From assembly GCA_963662965.1 (NCBI GenBank), contig OY759970.1:3906001-3970000 (forward strand): a stretch of DNA of 64,000 nt. Direction: 5' to 3'. Shown here one piece after another: positions 25,642 through 35,934 of the stretch. Each line of letters starts with the position of its first letter. Within the stretch, counting starts at the first letter, position 1. The DNA is from DTWD01 sp963662965. Its GTDB lineage: Bacteria > Acidobacteriota > Vicinamibacteria > Vicinamibacterales > UBA8438. Below the pieces are notes generated by a model. That model worked only from the letters and a program-made list of their open reading frames with translations, had not been told where the DNA came from and searched no databases. Position numbers and translations under genes: made by a program.

Positions 25642-25771
25642 GAGGCATCTTCCTTCCCGCCGGCCTACGCCCGGCGTTCGTTATCACTGGTGACGGGGGA
25701 GTGTACCCCAACCTCGGGCTGAATTCATCTGGGACATGCGGACCGGGACCTAGCGTAGCATTAGGCCACGA

Positions 25772-26449
25772 ATGGCCACGACGACGCGGCGCTCCCACCG
25801 GCTGCTTGCCGCTGTCTGTGGCGCAAGTCTCATCACCCTCCTGGTGCTCGGCGACTCGCTGACATTAGACGCGCAGAGTCCGCGCGCCCTTCTCGACCAG
25901 GCGATCGATGACTTCGAAGCCGGCCGCCTGAGCGACGCGGTCGCTGGATTCGACGAGGTCGCGGCGCTCGTGCCTTCTTCGGCGCCGCAGCTCTGGCAGC
26001 GCGGAATCGCGCTGTACTACGTTGCCCGCTACCAGGACTGCCGTGAGATGTTCGAATCACATCGGACCGTGAATCCGAATGACGTCGAGAACGCCACCTG
26101 GCACTTTCTGTGTGTGGCTCGGCAGGAATCACCGGCGGCGGCGCGCGCGGCACTCTTGCCGGTCGGCCCCGACGGCCGTCCGCCGATGAGGGAGATCTAC
26201 CAGATGTTTCGAGGCGATCTGACGCCAGACGAGGTGATGGCGGTGGCCGAGCGTGTCGCCGGCGGCGCCCGCTCGCAGGCGCTCTTTTACGCTCACCTCT
26301 ACGTCGGACTCTACTACGAGGCCACCGGCGACGAGGCGGCGGCGCGCGAGCACATCACCGCGGCTGCCGACCAAGACTACGCGCGAGCCGGTGGCTACAT
26401 GCACATGGTGGCCCGCGTGCACGTCGACCAGCTGGAAAACGGACAGTAG
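25772..26449 (+). CDS. Secreted TPR-like protein
   Basis: The 225-residue precursor has a signal segment (LLAAVCGASLITLLVLGDSLTLDAQ). Helical repeats follow: ALLDQAIDDFEAGRLSDAVAGFDEVAALVP, QLWQRGIALYYVARYQDCREMFE and AHLYVGLYYEATGDEAAAREHI, resembling tetratricopeptide repeats of NlpI type. It is likely periplasmic and used for protein contacts. No operon partner is clear; the next gene starts 92 bp on. Confidence 0.75.
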   Translation: MATTTRRSHRLLAAVCGASLITLLVLGDSLTLDAQSPRALLDQAIDDFEAGRLSDAVAGFDEVAALVPSSAPQLWQRGIALYYVARYQDCREMFESHRTVNPNDVENATWHFLCVARQESPAAARAALLPVGPDGRPPMREIYQMFRGDLTPDEVMAVAERVAGGARSQALFYAHLYVGLYYEATGDEAAAREHITAAADQDYARAGGYMHMVARVHVDQLENGQ

Positions 26450-26541
26450 GAAAAGAAACATCGGGCGTAGCGTGCCATCGGTGGCTCCGATTATAGTGTC
26501 TTCTGTCCGGCCCACAGTTCCTTGACGGGGAGGCGACCCAG

Positions 26542-28704
26542 ATGCGAACCAGCACTGTCTACCGAATCGGTTTCGTCGCGGTATTGGGGGCTGCCCTCGC
26601 GGCCGCCTCGTTCGTCGCTGTCGATGCGCGCCAGAGCGTCGCGATCGACGCCGATGACATCGGCGGGGTGGTGACCGGTCCCAATGGGCCGGAGGCGGGG
26701 GTATGGGTCATCGCCGAGACGACTGACCTGCCAACTCGCTTCAACCGGATCGTCGTGACCGATGATCGCGGCCGTTATGTCCTGCCAGATCTACCGCAGG
26801 CGACCTACGACGTCTGGGTGCGCGGGTACGGTCTCGTCGACTCGCAGAAGGTGAGCGCTACGCCAGGCGCCTCGCTCGACTTGACCGCGGTCGTCGCACC
26901 TGACGCCGCGGCCGCCGCGCAGTATTACCCGGCCGGCTACTGGCTGTCGTTGATCGAGGTGCCCGATCGCGATCAATTCCCCGGCACCGGCCCGGACGGC
27001 AACGGCATTTCGCCCAATGTGCAGAGCCAGGCCCAGTGGATTCGGACGGTGAAGTCGGGCGGCTGCACCGCCTGCCATGCGCTCGGCAACAAGGCGACGC
27101 GCGAGATCCCCGCCGCGCTCGGCGAATTCGACTCGATGGTGGCGGCGTGGGACCGCCGTATCCAGTCAGGACAGGCCGGTGGCTCGATGTCCGGCGGCCT
27201 CGACCGGATGGGCCGGCGCGCCGCGCTCGAGATGTTTGCCGACTGGACCGACCGCATCGTCGCGGGCGAGCTCCCAGAGGCGCCGCCGCGACCGCAGGGC
27301 GTCGAACGGAACGTCGTGGTGACGCAGTGGGATTGGGCCGACCCGAAGGCGTATCTCCATGACGAGATTGCGACCGACAAGCGCAACCCGACGGTGAACG
27401 CGAACGGTCCGATCTACGGCGCGCTCGAGGCGAGCGCCGACTACGTGCCGGTCCTCGACCCGGTTCGTCACGAGGCGAGGCAGGTGCCGGTGCCGGTGCG
27501 GGACGTGAATACGCCGGTCGCCGCCGGGCCGCCGCTGGCGCCGTCGCCGTACTGGGGCGATGAGGCGATCTGGACCAGTCAGTCGAACGTTCACAACCCG
27601 ATGCTCGACCAAGATGGGCGCGTCTGGCTGACGTCACGTGTGCGTGGACCCGACAACCCGGCGATGTGTCAGGAAGGCTCGGCCCATCCGTCGGCCCGTG
27701 CGTTTCCGGTCGGACGTTCCGGCCGGCACCTCGCGGTCTGGGATCCGTCGCGTGAGGAGATGACGCTGATTGGCACATGCTTTAGCACGCACCATCTCGT
27801 CTTCGCCGAGGACGCCAACAACACAATCTGGACGAGTGGCGGCGGGCAGGTCATCGGCTGGCTCGATACCAAGATGTTCCTCGAGACCGGCGACGAGGAG
27901 CGGTCGCAAGGGTGGACGGCGCTGGTGCTCGACACCAACGGGAATGGCCGCCGCGACGGCTACACCGAGCCCGACGAGGCGATTGATCCAGCGATGGACC
28001 ACCGGGTGACAAGCGGCTTCTACGGCGTCGCGGTCAATCCGGCCGACGGCACGATCTGGGGCTCCTCGCTCGGCTTCCCGGGCGCCATCATCAGACTCGA
28101 CCCCGGTGACGACCCGTCGACCACCGCGTTGACCGAGGTGTACGAGGTGCCCTGGGACAATCCGCGGGCATCGGTGCAGGGCTATTCGCCGCGCGGCATG
28201 GACATCGACCGGAACGGCGTGGTCTGGACACCGCTCGCGAGCGGGCACATGGCGAGCTTCGACCGGAGCAAGTGCACCGGGTCGCTCAATGGACCGGAGG
28301 CCACCGGCCAGCACTGTCCGGAGGGGTGGACGCTCTACGAGGAGCCGCTGCCGCAGTTCAAAGGGGTCAGCGATTCCGGCAGTGCCGAGGGCAGCTACTA
28401 CACCTGGGTCGACCAGTTCGACACGTTCGGCCTTGGGGAGAACGTCCCGATCAATACCGGGAATGCGTCTGAAGCGCTGCTCGCGCTGAGAGACGGCGAA
28501 TGGGTCGTCATTCGTGTGCCGTATCCGCTCGGCTTCTACACGAAATGGATGGACGGCCGGATCGACGACCCGAACACCGGTTGGAAGGGCAAGGGGCTGT
28601 GGGCCACCTACGGCACGCGCGCGCCGTTCCACACCGAGACCGGCAAGGGTACGCGGAGCAAGGTGGTGCACTTCCAGCTCCGACCGGATCCGCTCGCGAA
28701 GTAA
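26542..28704 (+). CDS. Secreted carboxypeptidase-regulatory/mono-haem/beta-propeller protein, paralogue 1
   Basis: The 720-residue precursor has a signal segment (GFVAVLGAALAAASFVAVDA). A carboxypeptidase-regulatory-like fold follows (about 38-115: GGVVTGPNGPEAGVWVIAETTDLP ... YVLPDLPQATYDVWVRGYGLVDS). A haem site CTACH is at 175-179. The rest resembles a streptogramin-lyase-type propeller with an EF-hand-like loop (DTNGNGRRDGYTEPDE), a second possible metal site. It ends KVVHFQLRPDPLAK. The 50198 gene is a full-length paralogue with the same domain order and the same PDPLAK end. The role is unknown; periplasmic redox or sensing is inferred. The next gene starts 32 bp on. Confidence 0.8.
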   Translation: MRTSTVYRIGFVAVLGAALAAASFVAVDARQSVAIDADDIGGVVTGPNGPEAGVWVIAETTDLPTRFNRIVVTDDRGRYVLPDLPQATYDVWVRGYGLVDSQKVSATPGASLDLTAVVAPDAAAAAQYYPAGYWLSLIEVPDRDQFPGTGPDGNGISPNVQSQAQWIRTVKSGGCTACHALGNKATREIPAALGEFDSMVAAWDRRIQSGQAGGSMSGGLDRMGRRAALEMFADWTDRIVAGELPEAPPRPQGVERNVVVTQWDWADPKAYLHDEIATDKRNPTVNANGPIYGALEASADYVPVLDPVRHEARQVPVPVRDVNTPVAAGPPLAPSPYWGDEAIWTSQSNVHNPMLDQDGRVWLTSRVRGPDNPAMCQEGSAHPSARAFPVGRSGRHLAVWDPSREEMTLIGTCFSTHHLVFAEDANNTIWTSGGGQVIGWLDTKMFLETGDEERSQGWTALVLDTNGNGRRDGYTEPDEAIDPAMDHRVTSGFYGVAVNPADGTIWGSSLGFPGAIIRLDPGDDPSTTALTEVYEVPWDNPRASVQGYSPRGMDIDRNGVVWTPLASGHMASFDRSKCTGSLNGPEATGQHCPEGWTLYEEPLPQFKGVSDSGSAEGSYYTWVDQFDTFGLGENVPINTGNASEALLALRDGEWVVIRVPYPLGFYTKWMDGRIDDPNTGWKGKGLWATYGTRAPFHTETGKGTRSKVVHFQLRPDPLAK

Positions 28705-28736
28705 CGTCCGCGTCGATTAGCCGGGGAGGGAACTCC

Positions 28737-30728
28737 ATGAGGTTCACGCGCACTCTGTTGGTGGCGCTGGTCGTGCTGGCGGTGGTGGGCCCTGCCCGCG
28801 CCGAGGTCATACAGGTGATCGTCGACTCGCGCACCCCGTTCGCGGCGGACGTCCCGGATAAGGTCGGCCCCTACGAGCGCATTCGCGGCCGAGTGGTGTA
28901 TGCGCTCGACCCCGACCACGAGGCGAATCGCGCCGTCGTCGATCTGTCGCTGGCGGCGATGAACGGCGACGGCAAGGTGGAGTTCTACGCCGACTTCGAG
29001 ATCATCGCCCCGGTAGATCGCCGTCTGGCACAGCGGACGGTCCTCTACGACGTCAACAACCGTGGACGTCGCCGGTGGGGGACGCAGCCCTTCTTCCTGC
29101 GGCGCGGCTATGTGACGGTGTCGAGCGGCTGGATCGCCGAAGTGCCGGTTGACGCTACCTTAATGCGTGTCGAGGCGCCGGTGGCGCTTGGCGAGGACGG
29201 CGTCCCGATCGTCGGCACGGTCCGGGCCGAGCTGTCGACCGACGCCGCGACCAACCGGCTCAATCTCGCGAGTCGCGGCGCGTTGGCGTTCGAGCCGGTG
29301 GTCAACGAGCTCCGGAACGCCAAGCTCACCAAGCGCCGGCGTGAGCGTGATGCGCCCGAGCTGATCCCCCGTGACCAGTGGGAGTTCCTGCTGATCACGG
29401 GACCGCAGGAGGAGGGGAGCGGCCTCATCGAAGGTGCCATCGAGCTCACCGAGGGCTTTGAGCCAGGCCTGCTCTATGACCTGATCTACGACGCGCGCGG
29501 CGCGGTCGTGCAGGGCGTCGGGTTCGCGGCGATCCGCGACTTCGTCTCGTTCCTCAAGCATGATGCGTCGTCGATGAATCCGCTCCGCGACACGGATGGC
29601 CGTCCGCTCGCCGCGCGGGTGATCGGCGAGGGCCGTTCACAGAGCGGGCGGGCGCTTCGGATGTTTCTCTACGACGGGTTCAACACCGACGAGCAGGGGC
29701 GGCCGGTGTTCGAGGGTGCGATGCCGGTCATCTCCGGCGGGGGCCGAGGGTTCTTCAATCATCGCTTCGCGTCGCCGACGCGGACCGCCAACGAGCACAC
29801 CGGTCACCTGTATCCGGTCGACGTCTTCCCGTTCACCTACGGCGACGAAACCGACCCGTTCACCGAGCGGACCGACAGCATTCTGCGTCGCGCGCGCGAC
29901 GAGGGCACCGCGCCGAAGCTGATGCACCTCGACACGACGTCGGAGTACTGGCATCGCGCAGCGTCGCTCGTGCTCACCGATCCGGCGGGGACGCGCGACA
30001 CGGTGATTCCGGATGACGTCCGCATCTACGTCTTTGGCGGCTCACAGCACGGCCCCTCGAGCCGGCCATCGGAGCGGGGACAGCTGCCACCGAATCCGAA
30101 CGTCTATCAGCCGTTTCTCGAGACGCTGTTCGTGGCGATGGACCGCTGGATCACCGACGGGACGGCTCCGCCGCGAAGTGTCCATCCGACGATTGCGCAA
30201 GGCACGCTCGTCGGCTGGAGGGCCGACAAGGCGGGGTGGACGCCGCTGCCCGGCGTCACCTACCCGACGACCATCCAACAGCCGGAGCCGGTCGACTACG
30301 GAAAATCGTTCGACTCGGCGCGTCGGATCGACCACCATCCCCCGAAGCGGACCGACGCACGCTACGGCGTCCGCGTCCCGGCGCTCGACGGCGACAACAA
30401 CGAGCGCGGCGCGCTCCGGATGCCGGCGGTGTCGGTCCCGGTGGCCACCTACACCGGTTGGAACCTACGGAACCCCGCCATTGGTGTTCCGGATGCGCTG
30501 CTTGGTCTCGCCGGTGGCTATCTCGTGTTTCCGAAGACGGAGGCAGAGCGGACCGCGTCCGGTGACCCGCGCCGGTCGATCGCGGAGCGGTACAGCAGCT
30601 TCGAGAACTACCTGACCAAAACGATGCGCGCCGCCGACACGCTCATTCTGACCGGCTATCTGCTGGACGAGCACCGCGCCGGGATCAAGGCGGTGGCCGA
30701 GTCGCATCGCCTGCTGTTTGCAGAGTAG
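28737..30728 (+). CDS. Secreted alpha/beta hydrolase domain protein (Abhydrolase_10 type)
   Basis: The ATG at 28737 follows GGGGAGGGAAC and gives a 663-residue precursor with a signal peptide (FTRTLLVALVVLAVVGPARAE). The body matches the large alpha/beta hydrolase family of soil and marine bacteria: YDVNNRGRRRWGT, ITGPQEEGSGLIEGAIELTEGF, a nucleophile-like GEGRSQSGR, YVFGGSQHGP and YLVFPKTEAERTASGDPRRSIAERYSS. The serine in RSQSGR is the likely nucleophile. The substrate is unknown. It follows the haem/propeller gene by 32 bp, probably one operon. Confidence 0.82.
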   Translation: MRFTRTLLVALVVLAVVGPARAEVIQVIVDSRTPFAADVPDKVGPYERIRGRVVYALDPDHEANRAVVDLSLAAMNGDGKVEFYADFEIIAPVDRRLAQRTVLYDVNNRGRRRWGTQPFFLRRGYVTVSSGWIAEVPVDATLMRVEAPVALGEDGVPIVGTVRAELSTDAATNRLNLASRGALAFEPVVNELRNAKLTKRRRERDAPELIPRDQWEFLLITGPQEEGSGLIEGAIELTEGFEPGLLYDLIYDARGAVVQGVGFAAIRDFVSFLKHDASSMNPLRDTDGRPLAARVIGEGRSQSGRALRMFLYDGFNTDEQGRPVFEGAMPVISGGGRGFFNHRFASPTRTANEHTGHLYPVDVFPFTYGDETDPFTERTDSILRRARDEGTAPKLMHLDTTSEYWHRAASLVLTDPAGTRDTVIPDDVRIYVFGGSQHGPSSRPSERGQLPPNPNVYQPFLETLFVAMDRWITDGTAPPRSVHPTIAQGTLVGWRADKAGWTPLPGVTYPTTIQQPEPVDYGKSFDSARRIDHHPPKRTDARYGVRVPALDGDNNERGALRMPAVSVPVATYTGWNLRNPAIGVPDALLGLAGGYLVFPKTEAERTASGDPRRSIAERYSSFENYLTKTMRAADTLILTGYLLDEHRAGIKAVAESHRLLFAE

Positions 30729-30815
30729 GCGCCCCTGCGCCCCGTAGCGGCTAGTCCGTGTCGCACGTGCAATGTCGCGAGAGCCTGGGTAGAAGTGTGC
30801 AAATATAGTTGTCGC

Positions 30816-32185
30816 ATGCGTCGTATCACGTTCGTGATTGTCCTCGGGCTCACCCTCTCGGTCGCAACTAACCCTCTCACTGCCGAAGACTGGCCGCAGT
30901 GGCGCGGGGCGGAGCGCCTCGCCATCTGGGACGAGACCGGCATCGTCGATGAGCTCCCCGACGCGCTGAAGGTGACGTGGCGCGTGCCGATCCGCGGCGG
31001 CTATGCTGGTCAGGCGGTCGCCGGCGGGCGGGTGTTCGTCACCGATTGGGTCGAAGATCCCGCCTCGCGAACGAGGGACGGCACCGAGCGTTTGCTCGCG
31101 CTCGACGAGGAGACCGGCGCGGTTCTCTGGACCCACGAATGGTCCGCCACCTACCGGATGCTGATGGCGTCGTACGCCATCGGGCCGCGCGCGACGCCGA
31201 CAGTCGACGGCGACCGGGTCTACGTTCTCGGCGCCACCGCCACCGGACGGCTCTTCTGCGTCGATGTTGACGACGGCGTCGTCATCTGGCAGAAGGACTA
31301 CGCCGCCGACTACGACAGCAGCATTCCGACCTGGGGGACGAGCAGCCCGCCGCTGGTCGATGGCGACCGGCTGATCGCGGTCGTCGGCGGGAAGCCGGAC
31401 GCGATGGTCGTCGCGTTCGACAAGCAGACCGGCGATGAGGTCTGGCGCTCGATCGAGACGGCGGGCGAGATGGGCTACAGCCCGCCGATCATCTTCGAAG
31501 CGGGCGGGGTGCGGCAGCTGTTCAGCTGGCACCCGTCGGCGCTCGCGTCACGCGATCCCGAGACCGGCGCGTTCCACTGGTCGCAGGCGTGGGAGGCGGG
31601 CGCCGGGATGGCGATTGCGATGCCGTTCAAGAGCGGCGACTACCTGCTGGTGTCGCAGCTCTACAACGGGTCGATGATGATGCGGCTCAATCAGGACCGT
31701 CCCGCCGCGACGATGCTCTGGAAGGGGAAGGGGCGGAGCCCGGACGCGCCGAGGAGGCTGCATTCGGCGATCATGACACCGCTCGTCATCGGCGACTCGA
31801 TCTACGGCCTCGACGTAAACGGCGAGCTCCGGATGCTCGACGCACGGACCGGCGAACAGGTGTGGGAAGACCTCGGATGACCGCCGCGGCGCGAAACGAA
31901 TGGGGCGTGCCGCGGTGGGCAACCGCGTTTCTCGTCAAGCAGGGCGACCGGTACTTCGCCAACACCGACGACGGGTATCTCGTGACCGCTCGTTTTACGC
32001 CCGACCGGTACGAGGAGCTTGGCCGCGTCCGATTGATCGCGCCGACGCATGCCAACAGGCTCGGCGCCCGCCGGGAGTGGGACCGGATCGTCAACTGGAC
32101 GCACGCCGCCTACGCCAATCGTCACATCGTGCAGCGCAACGACGAGGAGATCATTCGCGCCTCGCTTGCGGCCGCTGATTATTAG
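30816..32185 (+). pseudogene. PQQ-like beta-propeller protein, frameshifted near the 3' end (paralogue 1)
   Basis: From ATG 30816 a signal peptide (ITFVIVLGLTLSVATNPLTA) leads into an eight-bladed PQQ/BamB-like propeller: DWPQWRGAERLAIWDE, GGRVFVTDWVED, RLFCVDVDDGVVIWQKDY, LLVSQLYNGSMMMRLNQDRP. The frame ends at TGA 31878-31880 after GEQVWEDLG. The missing C-terminus continues in another frame: MTAAARNEWGVPRWATAFLVKQGDRYF ... RNDEEIIRASLAAADY, ending 32185. The paralogue at 59144 runs straight through this point, so one base is lost or gained near 31870. This may be a real lesion or a sequencing error. It may belong to the upstream operon. Confidence 0.8.
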
Positions 32186-32188
32186 GAG

Positions 32189-32215
32189 CCCGTGGTGAAC
32201 GTCTCACGCCACGGG
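32189..32215. other. Perfect 7-bp hairpin after the PQQ-like gene
   Basis: CCCGTGG (32189-32195) pairs with CCACGGG (32209-32215) across 13 bases. There is no T-tract. It abuts repeat copy D and could help end transcription. Confidence 0.4.
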
Positions 32216-32218
32216 CGA

Positions 32219-32318
32219 CAGGGCGCGCACGGCGCGCCCCACGGGAACGGAGCGGGGCACGGCCCCCCCCGGGCGAGTGACCGCGACGGGGTTCGGCGCA
32301 GTCAGCCCCGTCTAGGCT
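32219..32318 (-). repeat. Dispersed hairpin element, copy D
   Basis: On the minus strand it reads TAGACGGGGCTGACTGCGCC, GAACCCCGTCGCGGTCACTCGC, GTGCCCCGCTCCGTTCCCG and GGGGCGCGCCGTGCGCGCCC. All blocks are present in order. It lies between the frameshifted PQQ-like gene and recQ, antisense to both. Confidence 0.85.
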
Positions 32319-32326
32319 AGGAACCC

Positions 32327-34204
32327 GTGCTCACCGACATCCTCACGCGCTACTGGGGCTACGAGACCTTTCGCCCGTTGCAGCGCGACGCCATCCGGGC
32401 CAATCTCGCGGACCGCGATAGCTTGGTCGTGCTCCCGACCGGGGGCGGGAAGTCGCTCTGCTTTCAGCTCCCGACGTTGGTCGAAGAGCGGAGTGGCTCG
32501 CTCGGACTCGTCGTCTCGCCGCTGCTGTCCCTGATGAAGGACCAGGTCGACGGCCTGGTCGCCAGCGGAATCCCGGCGGCCGCGCTCAACAGCACGTTGA
32601 GTATGGACGAGCGCGAGGCGGTGCTCGAGGGGCTCGATGCGGGGCAGTACCGACTGCTCTACGTCACGCCCGAGCGGCTCGCCGGTGACGGCAGCGAAGC
32701 CTTTCAGGTGCGACTCGAGCGCTGGAACGTCGCGTTCGTCGCCGTGGATGAGGCGCACTGCATCAGCCAATGGGGCCACGAGTTCCGCCCGGAGTATCGT
32801 CAGCTTGGTCGCGTGAAGTCGGCCTTGCCGGCGACCGCCTGGCACGCCTTCACAGCCACCGCGACCGAGCGGGTTCGCGACGACATTGTGTCGCAGCTGG
32901 CGCTGCAAGACCCGGTGCGGCTGGTCGGATCGTTCGATCGTCCCAATCTCGCGTATCGCGTGGTGCCGCGCGTTGGGTTAAAGGATCAGATCCTGCGGGT
33001 CGTCGAACGGCATCCCCACGAGGCCGGTATCATCTATTGCATTTCGAGACGCGAGGTCGAGAGCATCGCCGCATGGCTCGACGCTCTCGGCCACCGCGCG
33101 CTGCCGTACCACGCCGGACTTCCGGACGACGTGCGCAAAGCACACCAAGAGCAGTTCCTCGAGGAGCGCGTCGACATCATGGTGGCGACCGTGGCCTTCG
33201 GGATGGGAATTGACCGGTCGAACGTCCGATTTGTGATGCACGCCGGTGCGCCACGCTCGCTTGAGCATTATCAGCAGGAGTCTGGACGCGCCGGCCGCGA
33301 TGGCCTCGACGCCGAATGCGTCCTCGCCTATTCACCCGCCGACTTCGCCAAATGGCGGCAGATGCTCGAATCGAGCGGTGAGCTCTCCCAGAGCGCCCGC
33401 TCGCTGCTGCGCGACATGGAGCGATACGCCGGCGGCACGCGGTGTCGTCATCGGATGCTGGTCGAGCACTTCGGGCAGCGTCACGAGGGGACGAGTTGCG
33501 ACGCGTGCGACTGGTGTCTCCACGAGTTGGAGCCGGTCGACGATGCGGCGACGTTGGCGCAGAAGATCCTATCGGCCGTGGCGCGTCTCCGGCAGCGGTG
33601 GGGCGTCGGACACGTGATCGACGTGCTCCGTGGACGCGAGACCGAGCGGATCACGGCCCGTAAGCACGACCAGCTCAGCACATTCGGATTGTTGTCCGAG
33701 ACACCGCTCGCCGAGCTGCGCGGCTACGTCGATCAGCTGACGGCGCAGGGATTCCTGATGCAGACGGGCGACCAGTATCCCGTGCTCCGGCTGACCGATG
33801 ACGGACTGGCGGCGCTCCGCGCCGAACGAACGCTGATGCTCTTCCGGCAGCCGCGTCCCGTCCGGCGCCGCGACCGGAGGCGCGGCGGCGAGGGGACATC
33901 GGCGTCTGCATCTGCGTCGGCGTTGTCTTGGGAGGGAGTCGATACCGGGTTGTTCGAGGCGTTGCGCGCGTGCCGACTCGAGATTGCGCGCGCCCGCGGC
34001 GTGCCGCCGTACGTCGTGTTTCACGACACAACGTTGCGCGAACTGGCCCGCCGTCGTCCATCGACGCCGGCGCAACTCCTAGGCATCCACGGGATCGGGA
34101 CGCGCAAAGCGGAGGACCTGGGTCCGCCGGTGCTTGAGGTCATCCGCGACTACTGCGCCGGTCACGATCTCGCGCTCGACGCGCGAGCGGAGGCGGGCGC
34201 ATGA
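32327..34204 (+). CDS. recQ: ATP-dependent DNA helicase RecQ
   Basis: The 625-residue protein has the RecQ core. Motif 0 is FRPLQRDAI, Walker A is LPTGGGKSLCFQLP, the box is VDEAHCISQWGHEFRPEY (DEAH), and later motifs include FTATAT, YHAGLP, VATVAFGMGIDR and HYQQESGRAGRDG. A four-Cys zinc site (CRHRM ... CDACDWC) and an RQC winged helix follow. A Ser/Ala linker (TSASASASAL) precedes a C-terminal HRDC domain (LRELARRRPSTPAQLLGIHGIGTRKAE). It unwinds recombination and replication intermediates. Start is GTG 32327. The stop overlaps the next ATG (ATGA). Confidence 0.96.
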   Translation: MLTDILTRYWGYETFRPLQRDAIRANLADRDSLVVLPTGGGKSLCFQLPTLVEERSGSLGLVVSPLLSLMKDQVDGLVASGIPAAALNSTLSMDEREAVLEGLDAGQYRLLYVTPERLAGDGSEAFQVRLERWNVAFVAVDEAHCISQWGHEFRPEYRQLGRVKSALPATAWHAFTATATERVRDDIVSQLALQDPVRLVGSFDRPNLAYRVVPRVGLKDQILRVVERHPHEAGIIYCISRREVESIAAWLDALGHRALPYHAGLPDDVRKAHQEQFLEERVDIMVATVAFGMGIDRSNVRFVMHAGAPRSLEHYQQESGRAGRDGLDAECVLAYSPADFAKWRQMLESSGELSQSARSLLRDMERYAGGTRCRHRMLVEHFGQRHEGTSCDACDWCLHELEPVDDAATLAQKILSAVARLRQRWGVGHVIDVLRGRETERITARKHDQLSTFGLLSETPLAELRGYVDQLTAQGFLMQTGDQYPVLRLTDDGLAALRAERTLMLFRQPRPVRRRDRRRGGEGTSASASASALSWEGVDTGLFEALRACRLEIARARGVPPYVVFHDTTLRELARRRPSTPAQLLGIHGIGTRKAEDLGPPVLEVIRDYCAGHDLALDARAEAGA

Positions 34205-34719
34205 CGGTCCGGCCGGTGTTCGCCCTGGTCATCCTCGCGCTTGGCCAGGGGCTGCTCGCACCGTCCGTATGGGCGCAACTCGACGTTAGCGGCGCGCACG
34301 TCACGATGAACGACGGCGAGGTTGCGTCGCGTTTCGACGCGCCGCGGAACGAGACGACCGTCACGCTCGCGCTTCGTCCGGAAGGGCCGTACGGGGTGGC
34401 GCTGATGTTCTTCCTGAATACGTACGATGGCCGGCGTCCGATCGAGAACCCGACGGTCATCCAAATCTATGCCTATCTCCACACCGTCAACCCCACGCAG
34501 ATGCGTCGGCCGATGTTCGTGGTCGACCTCGACCGCGACCTCGACACCGCCGATCAGATTGATTTGAGCGCCACTCTGCAACAGCCGCGCACGCCAGCGG
34601 GTGAGCTGCTCGACGGGGTCGTCGAGATGGCCCTGGTCGATTTCTCCCGTCCGCTACGCGCGACGACCGTGACGGCGAATCTCTTTGGTCTCGATTTTCC
34701 GATCCGCGCCGACCAGTAG
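34201..34719 (+). CDS. Secreted protein of unknown function
   Basis: The 172-residue precursor has a signal peptide (PVFALVILALGQGLLAPSVWAQ). The body is beta-rich (HVTMNDGEVASRFDAPRNETTVTLALRPEG, NPTVIQIYAYLHTVN, PMFVVDLDRDLDTADQIDLSATL). No family is recognised. Its ATG overlaps the recQ stop by four bases, so it is co-translated with recQ. An export signal on a recQ-coupled gene is unusual. Confidence 0.65.
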   Translation: MTVRPVFALVILALGQGLLAPSVWAQLDVSGAHVTMNDGEVASRFDAPRNETTVTLALRPEGPYGVALMFFLNTYDGRRPIENPTVIQIYAYLHTVNPTQMRRPMFVVDLDRDLDTADQIDLSATLQQPRTPAGELLDGVVEMALVDFSRPLRATTVTANLFGLDFPIRADQ

Positions 34720-34880
34720 GAGGCGCTGTGGGCGTTTGCGGTGCAGGTCCTGCCGGAGAGCGCCCGGTAACGTGACCGCGCCGGTCGAATGCCGTGGGAC
34801 TTTCACCACGGGTTCCTGGCCCGCTACAATTCACCGAGTATCCGAGCGCGGTCCGTTCGCGCGGGAGTAGGAGAGTGCAG

Positions 34881-35894
34881 ATGCGACCACGATTCGTGAC
34901 GTTGCTCAGCGTTGTCGCCCTTGTTGCCGTCGTGGCGCTCGCCGCCCCGACGACGGCGAGCGCGCAGGACGACAACTGGACCTTGCCGCGGACGGCCGAC
35001 GGACATCCCGACCTACAGGGGGTCTGGGCCAACAACAACGTGACGCCGCTCGAGCGGCCTCCCGAGTGGGCCGACAAGGAGACGTTGACCGACGAGGAAT
35101 TGGCCGCATTGCAGGTTGCCGCGGCGCAGGCGGTCGATGACGGCGACGCGCTCTTCGGCGACCAGCTCGTGCTGGCGGCGATCAAGCAGACGCAAGCCGA
35201 GTCGTATGACCCGACCACCGGCAATTACAACCAGTTCTGGATCGCGGATCGCGACTTCAGCAACCGGACGTCGCTCGTGGTCGAGCCGCCCGATGGCCGC
35301 ATTCCGGACATGACGTCGTCCGGCAAGGCCCGTCAGCAGATGCTCCGTGATCACCGGAGCGCGCATCCTGCCGATACCTACGCCGACCGTCCGTTGAGCG
35401 AGCGCTGTGTCACCTACGGCCATCCGCGTTTGGGCGCCGGCTACAACAGCTACTACCAGGTATTCCAGAGCCGCGACCACGTGGTCATCTACATGGAGAT
35501 GAACCACGACGCGCGCGTCATTCCGATCGATGGCACGCCATTGCTCGACGACGACGTCCGCTTGTGGCACGGCGACTCGCGCGGACACTGGGACGGCGAC
35601 ACGCTGGTGGTGGAGACGAAGAACTATTCGGCGAACGCGACGTTCCGTGGCCTCACCGCCGAGAACATGGTGGTGACCGAGCGCCTGACGCGGGTCGGGC
35701 CGCAGACACTCAACTACGAAGTCATTATTGACGATTCGACGACGTACTCCGCGCCGTGGACGGTGATGATTCCGCTCATGGGGACCACCGACGCGGTGTA
35801 TGAGTACGCCTGTCACGAAGGCAATATCGGCATGGACGGCATTCTCGCTGGCCACCGCGCCGAGGAGCGAGAGGCGGCAACCGGTTCGAAGTAA
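34881..35894 (+). CDS. Secreted protein of the GHWDGDTLVV/YACHE family, paralogue 1
   Basis: The ATG at 34881 follows GTAGGAGAG and gives a 337-residue precursor with a signal peptide (FVTLLSVVALVAVVALAAPTTASAQ). The mature start WTLPRTADGHPDLQGVWANNNVTPLERP and later GDSRGHWDGDTLVVET and YEYACHEGN are shared with the genes at 56962 and 57977. The family seems common in Acidobacteriota but its function is not established. The conserved Cys-His in YACHE suggests a metal or redox site; that is inference. Confidence 0.78.
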   Translation: MRPRFVTLLSVVALVAVVALAAPTTASAQDDNWTLPRTADGHPDLQGVWANNNVTPLERPPEWADKETLTDEELAALQVAAAQAVDDGDALFGDQLVLAAIKQTQAESYDPTTGNYNQFWIADRDFSNRTSLVVEPPDGRIPDMTSSGKARQQMLRDHRSAHPADTYADRPLSERCVTYGHPRLGAGYNSYYQVFQSRDHVVIYMEMNHDARVIPIDGTPLLDDDVRLWHGDSRGHWDGDTLVVETKNYSANATFRGLTAENMVVTERLTRVGPQTLNYEVIIDDSTTYSAPWTVMIPLMGTTDAVYEYACHEGNIGMDGILAGHRAEEREAATGSK

Positions 35895-35934
35895 CGCGCG
35901 CTGCTCCCGCAGTGCTGTTCGTCACCCGGCGCAC

